Shown here piece by piece: positions 36,626-45,911 of a DNA stretch of 64,000 bases. Location: the NCBI RefSeq assembly GCF_050485565.1, contig NZ_JBJHBQ010000004.1:1-64000 (forward strand), read 5' to 3'. The DNA is from Glycocaulis sp050485565. Its GTDB lineage: Bacteria > Pseudomonadota > Alphaproteobacteria > Caulobacterales > Maricaulaceae. The translations under genes and the position numbers were made by a program. Under the pieces are notes generated by a model that worked only from the letters and a program-made list of their open reading frames with translations, searched no databases and was not told the DNA's origin. Position 1 is the first letter of the stretch. The number at the start of each line of letters is the position of its first letter.

Positions 36626-37890
36626 TCTGCGCTGGCCGCCAGCCGCTCTTCGCGGCTGGCTATCGCCCCGTTCAGCGCGATCAGGCTGCGCCATTCGGCG
36701 TGGCTGATGCCTACGCTCTGCCAGCCGCGCGAGCCGGTCTCGGTCAGGCCCGGGGCCAGCATGGCGTGCAGCCTCTCACCATCCGGCGTGCTGCGATACG
36801 CCTCGCGCCGCTGAAGGATGGCGGCCTCGCTGGTCCGCGGATCGGTCTGGCTGAGATTGATGCCAAACCCGTCAATCGGTTCGCCGGCCTGCATGACGGC
36901 CAGCATCTGCAGCCCCAGCGCGGGCAGATAGTGCGCCGGCTCGTGGTAGACATCATGGCTGATGGTCTGGTCGGAGGCTGGCAGGGGCGTGGTGGACGGG
37001 GGCTGGTAGCCCGAAAAATCCCACAGCACGGCCGCGCCGCCAGGAACACAGGCGTTTACCGGCTCGCCAGCCTGTTCCAGCGCGGCAAAGCGCGCCGCCA
37101 TCTCGGCGCGGAAATCGAAATAGGCTTGCGTGCGTCCGGCGGAAAAAATGGCCTCCTCGTTCCAGGCATGGACCGGGTGGATATGTCCGATCACCTGTAC
37201 GCCTTCGCGGGCCAGCGCCTCCAGCGTGGAAAAGAGAAAATCCATGCGTTCAGGCGAAACGCGCATGGCGCGGTAATAGCTAAGCGTGGGAAGCGGCGTG
37301 TTCATGAAGCGCCGGTACTGCTCGCCGGGCTGGTACACCTCGCGGAAGGGCGGTTCGGGCGCGGTGCCGGTTATATTCTCCTGGACGGTCTGCACGGCGC
37401 GGGCTAACGTGTTGGGCGAGAGGGTCACGCGCGCCGTGGCCACCAAACGCTGCCCGTCGGCCAAACGGCTGATCGGGAAGGCGGGTTTGTATTTCTCGCC
37501 GCTGGCAAACTCGGCCATGTCGAGACCAATGACGAAGCAGCGCAGGTTAGCCTCGCGCCCTGCAATGGCGGCCAGATGCGCCAGCTCGAACGCGTTGGAG
37601 CCCCGGATGCCCGCATTCCACAAGCCCCCCGGCCAGTCTTCGACCTCCATCGGAAAGCCGTCCACCGTGCGCGAAGACCCGGTGATGAGCGTGCCTGCGT
37701 TCACCTGGCCAATCTGGTGGCCGACCTGCACGCGCCGCCCGTCCTCATGGGCGCGGGTCTTTTCCGCCGTCAGGCCCGCAATGCGCGGACCCGTTCCGGT
37801 ATCATACGGATCGACGAACGCGTTGAACGCCACAAAAAGGGCGAGCGCGCTGCCGAGAATGATGAGGAAGAGGCGGGTATAGCGCTGCAT
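36622..37890 (-). CDS. Membrane-anchored SGNH-like protein, partner of the MBOAT O-acyltransferase
   Basis: 422 aa. One N-terminal membrane anchor (~6-25), then a periplasmic domain. 'ITGSSRTVDG' (69-78) is in the position of the SGNH nucleophile block, and 'DVYHEPAHY' could give the catalytic Asp/His. It starts 4 bases after the MBOAT stop. AlgI/AlgJ-, PatA/PatB- and similar systems pair an MBOAT membrane protein, which moves acetyl across the membrane, with such a periplasmic protein, which passes it to the glycan. Exact family not recognised; target glycan unknown. Confidence 0.7.
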   Translation of the reverse strand: MQRYTRLFLIILGSALALFVAFNAFVDPYDTGTGPRIAGLTAEKTRAHEDGRRVQVGHQIGQVNAGTLITGSSRTVDGFPMEVEDWPGGLWNAGIRGSNAFELAHLAAIAGREANLRCFVIGLDMAEFASGEKYKPAFPISRLADGQRLVATARVTLSPNTLARAVQTVQENITGTAPEPPFREVYQPGEQYRRFMNTPLPTLSYYRAMRVSPERMDFLFSTLEALAREGVQVIGHIHPVHAWNEEAIFSAGRTQAYFDFRAEMAARFAALEQAGEPVNACVPGGAAVLWDFSGYQPPSTTPLPASDQTISHDVYHEPAHYLPALGLQMLAVMQAGEPIDGFGINLSQTDPRTSEAAILQRREAYRSTPDGERLHAMLAPGLTETGSRGWQSVGISHAEWRSLIALNGAIASREERLAASAD

Positions 37891-37894
37891 CAGA

Positions 37895-39343
37895 TCAGAA
37901 GTTGTAATAGATGAATTCGGAATAGGACCAGCTGGCGATCATGCACGCAAACAGCAGGACCGACAGGCCGACGCCCCAGCGCATATTCGCCTTCCAGCGC
38001 TCCTTGCGCGGCGGTGCGACATTGGCGGTCTCCAGCACGCCCTCCTCGATCTGGCGGTAGAATATCTGCGCGGTTTCCGGCAGCGACCAGATCAGGATCA
38101 GGCCGATAATCGCCGCGATGAACGGCCCGTCGCCCGGATTGACGCCCAGCCCGTTCAGTCCGGCCATGCCCTGCAGCATGATGGCAGCCGCATCAAAACT
38201 GGTGGCGCGGAAGAACACCCAGGTGATGATGACAAACAGGAAGGTGCAGGCGCTGGACGCTATCCAGAAGCGCCCGAAGAGGCCGTTTGGCAACCAGCGG
38301 TCCAGCATCCGGCACCAGATCAGGGCCGCGCCGTGCAGCCCGCCCCAGACCACGAAGGTCCAGGCAGCGCCGTGCCACAATCCGCCCAGCAGCATGACGA
38401 TCATCAGATTGGCCAGCATGCGGGCATAGCCCTTGCGGTTGCCGCCCAGCGACACATAGAGATAGTCACGCAAGAACTGCGACAGGGTGATGTGCCAGCG
38501 CCGCCAGAAATCGGTGATGTTGCGGGCCTTGTAGGGCGCATTGAAATTGACCGGCAGCTGAAAGCCGAACATGCGCGCAATGCCCATCGCCATGTCCGAA
38601 TAGCCTGAAAAGTCGAAATATATCTGCAGCGTGTAGGCGAGCGCACCCGTCCAGGCGAGCCACAGCCCGACCGGCTCTCCGGCAGCGGCGGTATCAAAGG
38701 CGGCATTGGCGTAAGGGGCGAGATTGTCGGCCAGCAGCACCTTTTTGGCGAGGCCCACCGCGAAGATGGACAGCCCGATACCCAGATTGGCGCTGATATC
38801 GCGCTGGCGGGTTTTCTCGCCCAGTTGGGGCGACATCAGGCGGTGATGGACGATCGGGCCGGCGATCAGCTGGGGAAAGAAGGCGACGAACATGCCGTAG
38901 CGGTGGGGCTTCGCATCAGGACTGGTGATCCGGCGTGAACAATCGACCAGAAAGGCGATCTGCTGGAAGGTGAAGAAGGATATGGCCAGCGGCAAGGGCA
39001 GGCCGGGTTCGGAGAGCTCCAGCCCCGTCAGCGCGTTCACATTGCGCACGAAGAAATCGGCATATTTGAACACGCCGAGCGCGCCGAGATTGAGCGCAAC
39101 GCCGAAAGCCAGCAGCCAGCCGCCATTGCCGGGCTTGATGACGCGCGCCAGCAGATAATTGACCACTATCGAGCCAAGGATGAGCGGCATGAAGCGCACA
39201 TCCCACCAGCCATAGAAGACCAGCGAGGCAAGCAGCAGGAAGATCAGCCCCGCCTCATGGCCCAGCCGCCGGTTCACCACGTAGAACGCCAGAACAGTCA
39301 GCGGCAGGAAGACGAACAGGAATATTGGCGTGCTGAAGACCAT
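37895..39343 (-). CDS. MBOAT O-acyltransferase (AlgI/DltB type)
   Basis: 482 aa polytopic protein with about 10-12 membrane segments. 'GPIVHHRLM', 'YFDFSGYSDMAMG', 'NFNAPYKARNITDFWRRWH', 'DYLYVSLGG' and the catalytic-His motif 'GGLWHGAAWTF' (His ~324) are the AlgI hallmarks. It exports acetyl groups for O-acetylation of a secreted polysaccharide. Operonic with the SGNH-like gene and 27 bases downstream of the FkbM gene. Confidence 0.93.
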   Translation of the reverse strand: MVFSTPIFLFVFLPLTVLAFYVVNRRLGHEAGLIFLLLASLVFYGWWDVRFMPLILGSIVVNYLLARVIKPGNGGWLLAFGVALNLGALGVFKYADFFVRNVNALTGLELSEPGLPLPLAISFFTFQQIAFLVDCSRRITSPDAKPHRYGMFVAFFPQLIAGPIVHHRLMSPQLGEKTRQRDISANLGIGLSIFAVGLAKKVLLADNLAPYANAAFDTAAAGEPVGLWLAWTGALAYTLQIYFDFSGYSDMAMGIARMFGFQLPVNFNAPYKARNITDFWRRWHITLSQFLRDYLYVSLGGNRKGYARMLANLMIVMLLGGLWHGAAWTFVVWGGLHGAALIWCRMLDRWLPNGLFGRFWIASSACTFLFVIITWVFFRATSFDAAAIMLQGMAGLNGLGVNPGDGPFIAAIIGLILIWSLPETAQIFYRQIEEGVLETANVAPPRKERWKANMRWGVGLSVLLFACMIASWSYSEFIYYNF

Positions 39344-39370
39344 GCCCTGTCTGCCCCCCGCGCCTTCCCG

Positions 39371-40300
39371 TCAGCCCTCGGTGCGGGCGAATTTCAAAAT
39401 GGCGTTGGCATGGGTCTCGGTCTCGACCCGGTAGCCGCGCGAGCAGGCAAGCGAGAGCGCATCGCGCGCGGCCTCGACCTTGTTGATGGCCGGACGCTCC
39501 ATGATGATCATGTCCGGCCACATTTCGCGCGGCGCGCTGGCAAAGAAGGGCGCCAGAATGGCCAGCTCCCCGCCCTCGACATCAATCTTCATCACGTCCA
39601 GCCGGCTGACACGCATTTCCTCCAGCAGGGTGGAGAGCTTGGCCACGCGCACGGCCGTGGTGCGTCCGCTGGCACCATCATCGGTTACGGCGAGCTGCGT
39701 GCCGCCGCGATTATGACCGATCAGGCGCATCACGCTCTCGCCCTCATAATCGGCCAGCGCCACGCCGGAAATCTCGATATTCTCCAGATTGTTGGTGCGG
39801 GCATTGTAGGCCAGGCGGCGGCGCATCTCGTCTTGCGGTTCCACCGCGATCACGCGCGCGGTCGGCCCGCCCGCCTTGGCCGCGACAAGGCTGTACAGCC
39901 CGGCATTGGCCCCGATATCGATAAAGGTCTTGCCCGGCCCCATCGCGGCGCGCAGCGCGTCCAGCTCCACCGCGTCAAAGCATTGCGGGGTCAGGAAGGC
40001 GCGCTTTTCCGACAGATTGTCCAGCGGGTGCAGGCGCAGCTTCATGCCCAGCACCTTGATATCGGCCACGCCGTCTTTCAGCGCGCTCATGGCAAGCGGC
40101 TGGGCAAGTCCGGCGAGCTTCAAGCCCGGACGGCCGGGCGGCAAAGCGCGCCCGATAGCCATGCCGACGCGCGAGACGATGCCGGGCCGGAACCTGCCAT
40201 GGGCCGCGCCGGGATCGGTCGCCGTTACCGCGCCGGAGGCTGCCGCCTCGTCCATGTCCTCGAACGTGTCGGTGGGGCGTGAGGTGTCGTTACTGGTCAT
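39371..40300 (-). CDS. FkbM family SAM-dependent methyltransferase
   Basis: 309 aa. 'FIDIGANAGLYSL' (126-138) is the SAM motif and 'DVMKIDVEGGELAIL' the FkbM metal/active-site motif. The first ~55 residues are low in conservation and acidic. FkbM enzymes O-methylate sugars and polyketides. As first gene of the set with the MBOAT pair, it probably caps or decorates the same polysaccharide. Confidence 0.9.
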   Translation of the reverse strand: MTSNDTSRPTDTFEDMDEAAASGAVTATDPGAAHGRFRPGIVSRVGMAIGRALPPGRPGLKLAGLAQPLAMSALKDGVADIKVLGMKLRLHPLDNLSEKRAFLTPQCFDAVELDALRAAMGPGKTFIDIGANAGLYSLVAAKAGGPTARVIAVEPQDEMRRRLAYNARTNNLENIEISGVALADYEGESVMRLIGHNRGGTQLAVTDDGASGRTTAVRVAKLSTLLEEMRVSRLDVMKIDVEGGELAILAPFFASAPREMWPDMIIMERPAINKVEAARDALSLACSRGYRVETETHANAILKFARTEG

Positions 40301-40446
40301 GGACAGCGTTCTAGCAAGGGTTTGGCCTGCTTGTCGCGGGGCGTTTGCGTCTGCGCCGGAGCTGGCCGGGATTTGCCCTTTGGCCTCTGCGTGCTAACCA
40401 GCACGCCAGATGCAATAACTCCAGTTCAGGGCGGACGGCCAAACCG

Positions 40447-41979
40447 ATGAAACCCATTCTCGAACAGCTTGATGACAAGCGCGCAGCGGCGCGCCTTGGC
40501 GGTGGTGAAAAGCGTATCGCGGCCCAGCACGCCAAGGGCAAGCTGACCGCGCGCGAGCGCATTGATGTGCTGCTGGACCCCGGCTCGTTTGAAGAGACCG
40601 GCATGTTCGTCGAGCACCAGTGCACCGACTTTGGCATGGGCGAATCGAAAATCCCCGGTGATGGCGTGGTGACGGGCTCTGGCACGGTGAACGGCCGTCT
40701 CGTCTATGTGTTCGCCAAGGATTTCACCGTGTTTGGCGGCTCGCTCTCGCTGGCCCATGCGCGCAAGATCACCCGCCTGCAGGAGACCGCGCTGAAAAAC
40801 GGCGCGCCCATCATTGGCCTTTTCGATGCGGGCGGTGCGCGCATCCAGGAAGGCGTCGATGCGCTGGGCGGTTATGCCGAGATTTTCCAGAACAACGTGC
40901 TGGCCAGCGGCGTGATCCCGCAGATCAGCGTCATCATGGGTCCGTGCGCGGGCGGCGATGTCTACTCGCCCGCCATGACCGACTTCATCTTCATGGTGAA
41001 GGATACCAGCTACATGTATGTGACGGGGCCGGACGTGGTCAAAACCGTCACCAACGAGATCGTCACGCATGAGGAGCTGGGCGGGGCGAGCGTGCACGCC
41101 AAGAAGTCCGGCGTCGCCGACGGGGCCTTCTCCAACGATCTTGAAGCGCTGGCGCAGATGCGCCGCCTGGTCGATTTTCTGCCGCTGAACAATCGCAACA
41201 AGCCGCCGGTACGCGAGGTCTATGACGACCCCGCCCGCGTTGAGCCGAGCCTCGATACGCTCGTCCCGCCCAACCCCAACAAGCCCTATGATATCCGCGA
41301 GCTGATCGTGAAAACCGCCGACGAGGGCGATTTCTTCGAGCTCGCGCCGGACTACGCCAAGAATATCGTGGTCGGCTTTGGCCGTCTCGAAGGCCAGACG
41401 GTGGGCTTTGTCGCCAACCAGCCGCTTTCCCTCGCGGGCGTGCTCGATATCGATGCCTCCAAGAAGGCCGCGCGCTTTGTGCGTTTTTGCGATGCGTTTG
41501 AAATCCCGATCATCACCTTTGTCGATGTGCCAGGCTTCCTGCCCGGCACGCGCCAGGAATATGGCGGGCTCATCAAGCATGGCGCGAAACTGCTCTTTGC
41601 CTATGCCGAGGCCACGGTCCCGAAGCTCACCGTCATCACCCGCAAGGCCTATGGCGGGGCGTATGACGTGATGGCGTCGAAACACCTTCGCGGCGATGTG
41701 AACTATGCCTGGCCGACGGCGGAAATCGCCGTGATGGGGCCGAAGGGCGCCGCCGAGATCATCTTCCGCAAGGATATGGATGATCCCGAAAAGATGGCCG
41801 GGCACGTGAAGGACTATGAGACGCGCTTTGCCAACCCGTTCGTGGCGGCCTCACGCGGCTATCTCGATGACGTCATCCAGCCGAGGAATACGCGGGTGCG
41901 CCTCATCAAGGCGCTGCGGACCCTGCGCGACAAGAAACTCACCAACCCGTGGAAGAAACACGACAATATTCCGTTGTGA
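40447..41979 (+). CDS. pccB: Acyl-CoA carboxylase beta subunit (propionyl-CoA carboxylase type)
   Basis: 510 aa, full length. Carboxyltransferase halves with 'GGARIQEGVDALGGYAEIF', 'MGPCAGGDVYSPAMTDF' and 'VPGFLPGTRQEYGG' are typical of PccB. It transfers CO2 from carboxybiotin to propionyl-CoA, feeding methylmalonyl-CoA to succinyl-CoA. The alpha subunit is not adjacent in this window; downstream lies an unrelated DUF4145 gene. ATG at 40447 gives the standard 'MKPILEQLDDKR' start. Confidence 0.93.
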   Translation: MKPILEQLDDKRAAARLGGGEKRIAAQHAKGKLTARERIDVLLDPGSFEETGMFVEHQCTDFGMGESKIPGDGVVTGSGTVNGRLVYVFAKDFTVFGGSLSLAHARKITRLQETALKNGAPIIGLFDAGGARIQEGVDALGGYAEIFQNNVLASGVIPQISVIMGPCAGGDVYSPAMTDFIFMVKDTSYMYVTGPDVVKTVTNEIVTHEELGGASVHAKKSGVADGAFSNDLEALAQMRRLVDFLPLNNRNKPPVREVYDDPARVEPSLDTLVPPNPNKPYDIRELIVKTADEGDFFELAPDYAKNIVVGFGRLEGQTVGFVANQPLSLAGVLDIDASKKAARFVRFCDAFEIPIITFVDVPGFLPGTRQEYGGLIKHGAKLLFAYAEATVPKLTVITRKAYGGAYDVMASKHLRGDVNYAWPTAEIAVMGPKGAAEIIFRKDMDDPEKMAGHVKDYETRFANPFVAASRGYLDDVIQPRNTRVRLIKALRTLRDKKLTNPWKKHDNIPL

Positions 41980-41988
41980 GGGAAGAGA

Positions 41989-42777
41989 ATGGTAACGGCA
42001 GCTATCGACAAGCAAGCTTTCACTTGCCCTCACTGCGGTGCGATGGCGCATCAAGATTGGTATGAAGCGTTTGCTTCGCGAATAAATCGTGATGATGACA
42101 AGCTGCCCCGGTTCTATGATCCAGAAAAATTGGATGAGATAGAACAAGGTCTCACCGAGAGTGAAGCAGATCAGGGCGTCCGAAATTCTATTAAAATGGC
42201 AAGAAGATCAGTTGCTGGCGAGGTTTTTGTTTGGGGGTCAGCGGAGGGAAATTATTCGCAGTCGGTTGCGAACCTTCATATGTCAGAGTGTTTTAGCTGT
42301 AAGAAATTTACGGTTTGGCTTGCAGAGAAGCAGACTTGGCCGGCTCCCGTTTTCGATATCGCTCCCTCCCATGATATGCCGGAAGACGTCCGCTCCGATT
42401 TTGAGGAGGCAAGGGCCGTATTGGACGCTTCGCCAAGAGCTGCGGCTGCTCTTTTGAGAAGTGCAATCGAAAGACTGTGTAACGCCATCAATGGCTCTCA
42501 TGACGACATCTTTACTGGCATTGGAAAGCTGGTTGAGAAGGGTCTCGATGTGCGGATCCAGAAGGCACTTGATGTCGTGCGAGTGACAGGAAATGACGCT
42601 GTTCATCCCAATTCGATCGATAGGGGTGACGATAAAGAAACCGCTGTAAAGCTGTTCAAGTTGGTTAATCTAATAGTTGAGAAACTTATTTCCGACCCGA
42701 AGGAAATAGACACCCTGTTCGACGGTATGCCTGAGACGAAGAGGGCCGCGATTGAGCGACGAGACAGTAAGAAGTAG
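41989..42777 (+). CDS. DUF4145-domain protein with N-terminal zinc motif
   Basis: 262 aa. 'CPHCGAMAHQDW' (Cys13/Cys16) and a second 'CFSCKK' pair (~101-104) can bind zinc. The C-terminal half ('RAAAALLRSAIERLC' and 'GNDAVHPNSID') is the DUF4145 core with its R..IE and N-x-x-x-H pattern, seen in proteins near restriction and other defence or mobile genes. The gene is visibly AT-richer than its neighbours, uses codons rare in them, and starts 9 bases after pccB. These are signs of recent acquisition. Function unknown. Confidence 0.8.
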   Translation: MVTAAIDKQAFTCPHCGAMAHQDWYEAFASRINRDDDKLPRFYDPEKLDEIEQGLTESEADQGVRNSIKMARRSVAGEVFVWGSAEGNYSQSVANLHMSECFSCKKFTVWLAEKQTWPAPVFDIAPSHDMPEDVRSDFEEARAVLDASPRAAAALLRSAIERLCNAINGSHDDIFTGIGKLVEKGLDVRIQKALDVVRVTGNDAVHPNSIDRGDDKETAVKLFKLVNLIVEKLISDPKEIDTLFDGMPETKRAAIERRDSKK

Positions 42778-42822
42778 GTTACATCTATCAGTGGCGGTCT
42801 GCCTTCGCCCGACAATCTCTGG

Positions 42823-43190
42823 ATGCCCGCCTCCGCGGGCATGACGAGGGGATAGGCTTCTTCAGTGCGTTTTCCCGGCGGATGCCGGGATCCAGAAAAC
42901 AAGACTGGGCACCGGCTTGCGCCGGGAAAACGCAGGAAGGGTGCGGGCACAGAGAAGCGTGGTGGCTGAAAATATGGACCCCGGCTTCCCCGTTTTCACG
43001 GGGACAGGCGGAGGCCGGGGACCCGGTATGGTCGGCTATTGGAAAGCCTTGCCAGCTTGTCGCCGCACTATCCACCGGGTTCCCGGCCAAGCGAAGCGCA
43101 GAGCCGGGATCCAGAGATCATAAGGCTCAGTCAGTTGCCAATCAGCTCTGGGTTCCGGATAGGCCCTGACGGTCCTTCCGGAATGACGAA
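42823..43190. repeat. Array of GC-rich intergenic palindromes
   Basis: The ~460-base gap 42778-43235 holds no gene. Hairpins are ATGCCCGC/GCGGGCAT (42823-42842), TCCCGGC/GCCGGGA (42873-42890, then TCCAGAA), CCGGC/GCCGG (~42912-42925), a longer imperfect CCCCGGC...GCCGGGG pair (~42982-43018) and a last GGGATCC unit at ~43103. Repeated 'CCGGGATCCAGA' pieces tie this to the clusters at 31014 and 34726. They sit next to the AT-rich DUF4145 gene. Confidence 0.65.
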
Positions 43191-43235
43191 GGGGGCAAGG
43201 CAATGCAGGTGAAAAGCGAGGAAGGAGCCGGGTCC

Positions 43236-43646
43236 TCAATCCGCGTAATTGCGGCGCAGCGTCTCCGACAGCGCCTGGCCCTGAAGCGCGAGGCGCTGGG
43301 CCTCCATCTCGCTTTCCGCGCCGCAGCGCGTACGCCGCTGCTGGTGCTGGCGGAAGCCTTCATTGAAGCGGGTAATCATGCGCTGGCGGCGCGGATTACC
43401 TTCAGGCGCTTCCAGCGCCAGCAGGTTTTCCATGCGCCGGCGCCATTGCTGCGCCCCTGAGCCCTCGCACAGGAAGGCGAGCGCGTGCAGCTCGCCGAGC
43501 ACACCGGCCAGCTGCTCCAGCGGATAGGTGGATTCTGACTGCGCCGCGCCATGGGCCGGGGCCTGTCTGGCCAGCGAGCCGGGCTTGGGCGCGAAGGCCG
43601 TCAGGGCCGGCACGAGCAGGACGAGAAGGGCGAGGCGCGCGATCAT
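43236..43646 (-). CDS. TIGR02301-type secreted protein
   Basis: 136 aa from ATG 43646. A signal peptide (~1-21) is followed by a Tyr-Pro-Leu opening and 'VLGELHALAFLCEG', then 'QQWRRRMENLL', 'RQRMITRFNEGFR' and a Cys in 'RTRCG'. This matches TIGR02301, a small alphaproteobacterial envelope family with two conserved Cys. No function is known to me. An ATG at 43676 is an alternative start. Downstream of the Nudix gene, same strand. Confidence 0.75.
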   Translation of the reverse strand: MIARLALLVLLVPALTAFAPKPGSLARQAPAHGAAQSESTYPLEQLAGVLGELHALAFLCEGSGAQQWRRRMENLLALEAPEGNPRRQRMITRFNEGFRQHQQRRTRCGAESEMEAQRLALQGQALSETLRRNYAD

Positions 43647-43678
43647 GGAGCGTCTATTCGTCTGTAAAAGCGGCATGT

Positions 43679-44086
43679 TCAAGGCGTGATTAGTGATTTT
43701 GAGAGCGAGATGACATTGCGCGTCTCGTCCCAGCTCACCTTCTCCATCGCCTCGGCGAAGGGGAAGAAGGCCGCGTCCAGCGCATCGTCGGCGGCCTTCG
43801 GCTCGCCCGCGAGCCAGTGGCAAGCATAGTCGATCATCACATAATGCCCATGGGCGGTGATGGATTCAAACGCGCCGACAAAGCCTTTCAGCGCAGCCTC
43901 GACGCCCGTCTCCTCGCGGATTTCACGTGCCAGGGCGGTTTCCAGCGTCTCACCGAAATCCACCTTGCCGCCGGGAATGGACCAGTGGCCCATCCAGGGT
44001 TCCTTGCCGCGGCGGATCAGCAGGACATCGCCGCCGCGCCAGACCACGCCGCCGACGGCGAGGGTGGGGGTCTGCACCGGCTTCAC
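43679..44086 (-). CDS. Nudix hydrolase
   Basis: 135 aa. Complete Nudix box from Gly40 to ~residue 62 (GG-x5-E-x7-REIREETG), binding Mg2+ to cleave a nucleoside diphosphate linked to another group. It resembles ADP-ribose/MutT-like housekeepers. The GTG at 44086 overlaps the aroC stop (GTGA). The upstream in-frame extension lies inside aroC and is not used. Confidence 0.9.
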   Translation of the reverse strand: MKPVQTPTLAVGGVVWRGGDVLLIRRGKEPWMGHWSIPGGKVDFGETLETALAREIREETGVEAALKGFVGAFESITAHGHYVMIDYACHWLAGEPKAADDALDAAFFPFAEAMEKVSWDETRNVISLSKSLITP

Positions 44087-45177
44087 CGGCCGGTCTGCGC
44101 GCGGTGGCGCAGCATGTGATCGGCCAATACCAGCGCCATCATCGCCTCGCCGACAGGCACGGCGCGGATGCCGACACACGGATCGTGGCGGCCTTTTGTG
44201 ACCACTTCTACCGGTTCCAGATCGCGATTGAGGCTCTGGCGCGCAATGCGGATGGAGGAGGTGGGCTTGATGGCAAAGCGCACAACAATGTCCTGCCCCG
44301 TGGAGATGCCGCCCAGCACGCCGCCATTATGGTTGGCGCGAAAGGCTGGCTGGCCGTTGTCATCGAGATACATCTCGTCGGCAGCGTCCTCACCGCGAAG
44401 CGAAGCCGCTTCCAGTCCTGCGCCTATCTCGACCGATTTGGCGGCATTGATGCTCATCATCGCGCTGGCAAGATCAGCATCGAGCTTGCCATAGACCGGC
44501 GCACCCCAGCCTGCGGGTACACCGGAAGCCACCACCTCCACCAGTGCGCCGAGCGAGGAGCCGTCCTTGCGGATGGCGTCCATGTCCGCCTCCCACAGCT
44601 TTGCTGTCTGCGCATCCGGGCAGAAGAAATCGTTGCGGTGAACCTCGTTCCAGTCCCAGCGGGAGCGGTCAATGGCGCGCGGACCGATCTGGACCAGCGC
44701 GCCGCGTATCGTGATGGCGTCTCCCAGCACCTTACGGGCAATCGCTCCGGCGGCGACGCGCGCGGCGGTCTCGCGCGCACTGGAGCGGCCGCCGCCGCGA
44801 TAGTCGCGCACGCCATACTTGGCGTCATAGGCATAGTCGGCATGACCGGGCCGCCAGCTATCACGGATATCGCCATAATCCTTCGAGCGCTGGTCGGTGT
44901 TCTCGATCATCAGGCTGACCGGCGCGCCGGTTGTCACCGGCCCGCCTGTGCGCTCGTCCTCAAACACACCGGAGAGGATGCGTACGATGTCATCCTCGCG
45001 GCGCTGGGTGACGTGGCGCGACTGGCCGGGCTTGCGCCTGTCCATGAAGGGCTGGATGTCCGCCTCGGTGAGCGCGATGCCCGGCGGGCAGCCATCCACC
45101 ACGCAGCCAAGGGCTGGCCCGTGGCTCTCACCCCATGTGGTGAAGCGGAAAAGATGGCCGAAACTGTTGTGAGACAT
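44083..45177 (-). CDS. aroC: Chorismate synthase
   Basis: 364 aa. 'TWGESHGPALG' (14-24), 'YRGGGRSSARET' and 'NHNGGVLGGISTGQ' are the AroC signatures. It removes phosphate from EPSP to make chorismate, using reduced FMN. Length and ends are standard. Coupled to the Nudix gene downstream. Confidence 0.97.
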   Translation of the reverse strand: MSHNSFGHLFRFTTWGESHGPALGCVVDGCPPGIALTEADIQPFMDRRKPGQSRHVTQRREDDIVRILSGVFEDERTGGPVTTGAPVSLMIENTDQRSKDYGDIRDSWRPGHADYAYDAKYGVRDYRGGGRSSARETAARVAAGAIARKVLGDAITIRGALVQIGPRAIDRSRWDWNEVHRNDFFCPDAQTAKLWEADMDAIRKDGSSLGALVEVVASGVPAGWGAPVYGKLDADLASAMMSINAAKSVEIGAGLEAASLRGEDAADEMYLDDNGQPAFRANHNGGVLGGISTGQDIVVRFAIKPTSSIRIARQSLNRDLEPVEVVTKGRHDPCVGIRAVPVGEAMMALVLADHMLRHRAQTGR

Positions 45178-45241
45178 AAGGTAAGCCGCCGCAGGGTCAG
45201 GAGTTTGGCGGTATCCTAGAGCGCGTTCGCGCCCGCGTCAT

Positions 45242-45811
45242 CTATGCCGCGTTCTTGCGCACCCAGCGGGCAAAGCGGGCAGCGGGAGAGGACTTGACGA
45301 AGCGTTCGTAGAAGGTGGTCAACAGGCCCGCATTTTCATTGGCCTTCGCGCGGGCCTCGGCTTCAGCGAGCCTTCTGGCCTTTTCCTCGCGGGCGGCGCG
45401 TTCGGCAGGGCCTTCGTCCGCCGTGCAGTCTGCCATCGGATCACGTACCAGAATGCGCACCTGCCAGGCCGGTTCGCCGATGGGTACGACCACCGCGCCT
45501 GTCTTGGTGAAAGGCAGGACGCGCATCATCGCGCTGCGGCCATCAAGATCGACCGTACGCAGCCCGCCCACGCGGGCTTCTTCCGGCGTCATCACAATCT
45601 CGACCTGGCGCGGGGCGCACATTTTCAGGATTTCATGCGCCTTCAGCAGTATTTGCAGGCGCGACAGCGTATCGGCGGTCGGTTCCACATGATCGGGATG
45701 GACCACCTTCACCTTCGCCCGGAAGGCGGATTTCACCGATGCATAATCGCTGCCGGGCTCCAGGCCCAACACGCGGTATGCGGCATTTATGGCTTCGCTG
45801 GCACTGCTCAT
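45242..45811 (-). CDS. J-domain protein
   Basis: 189 aa. The first ~65 residues form a J domain with 'HPD' at 38-40, which stimulates DnaK ATPase. No Gly/Phe or zinc region follows; the middle part (~66-130) is a small beta-rich domain and the end is a charged helix and a basic tail. Probably a specialised cochaperone. Divergent from pdxH. Confidence 0.85.
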   Translation of the reverse strand: MSSASEAINAAYRVLGLEPGSDYASVKSAFRAKVKVVHPDHVEPTADTLSRLQILLKAHEILKMCAPRQVEIVMTPEEARVGGLRTVDLDGRSAMMRVLPFTKTGAVVVPIGEPAWQVRILVRDPMADCTADEGPAERAAREEKARRLAEAEARAKANENAGLLTTFYERFVKSSPAARFARWVRKNAA

Positions 45812-45911
45812 CGCGCCAATCTAGCCGCTCGCAGGTTGGCGAAAGGTTGACGAATTGGCGCGCCGTGGCATTTCTGGGCGTATACCTGCCTTTTCTTTAA
45901 GGAGCCGCCCA

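Noticed and set aside
40426..41805. 459-aa minus-strand ORF opposite pccB
   Set aside because: Shadow frame of a strong coding gene; no motifs, no start signal.
42823..43190. CRISPR array
   Set aside because: The repeats are palindromes of varying length and spacing, without constant spacers or nearby cas genes.
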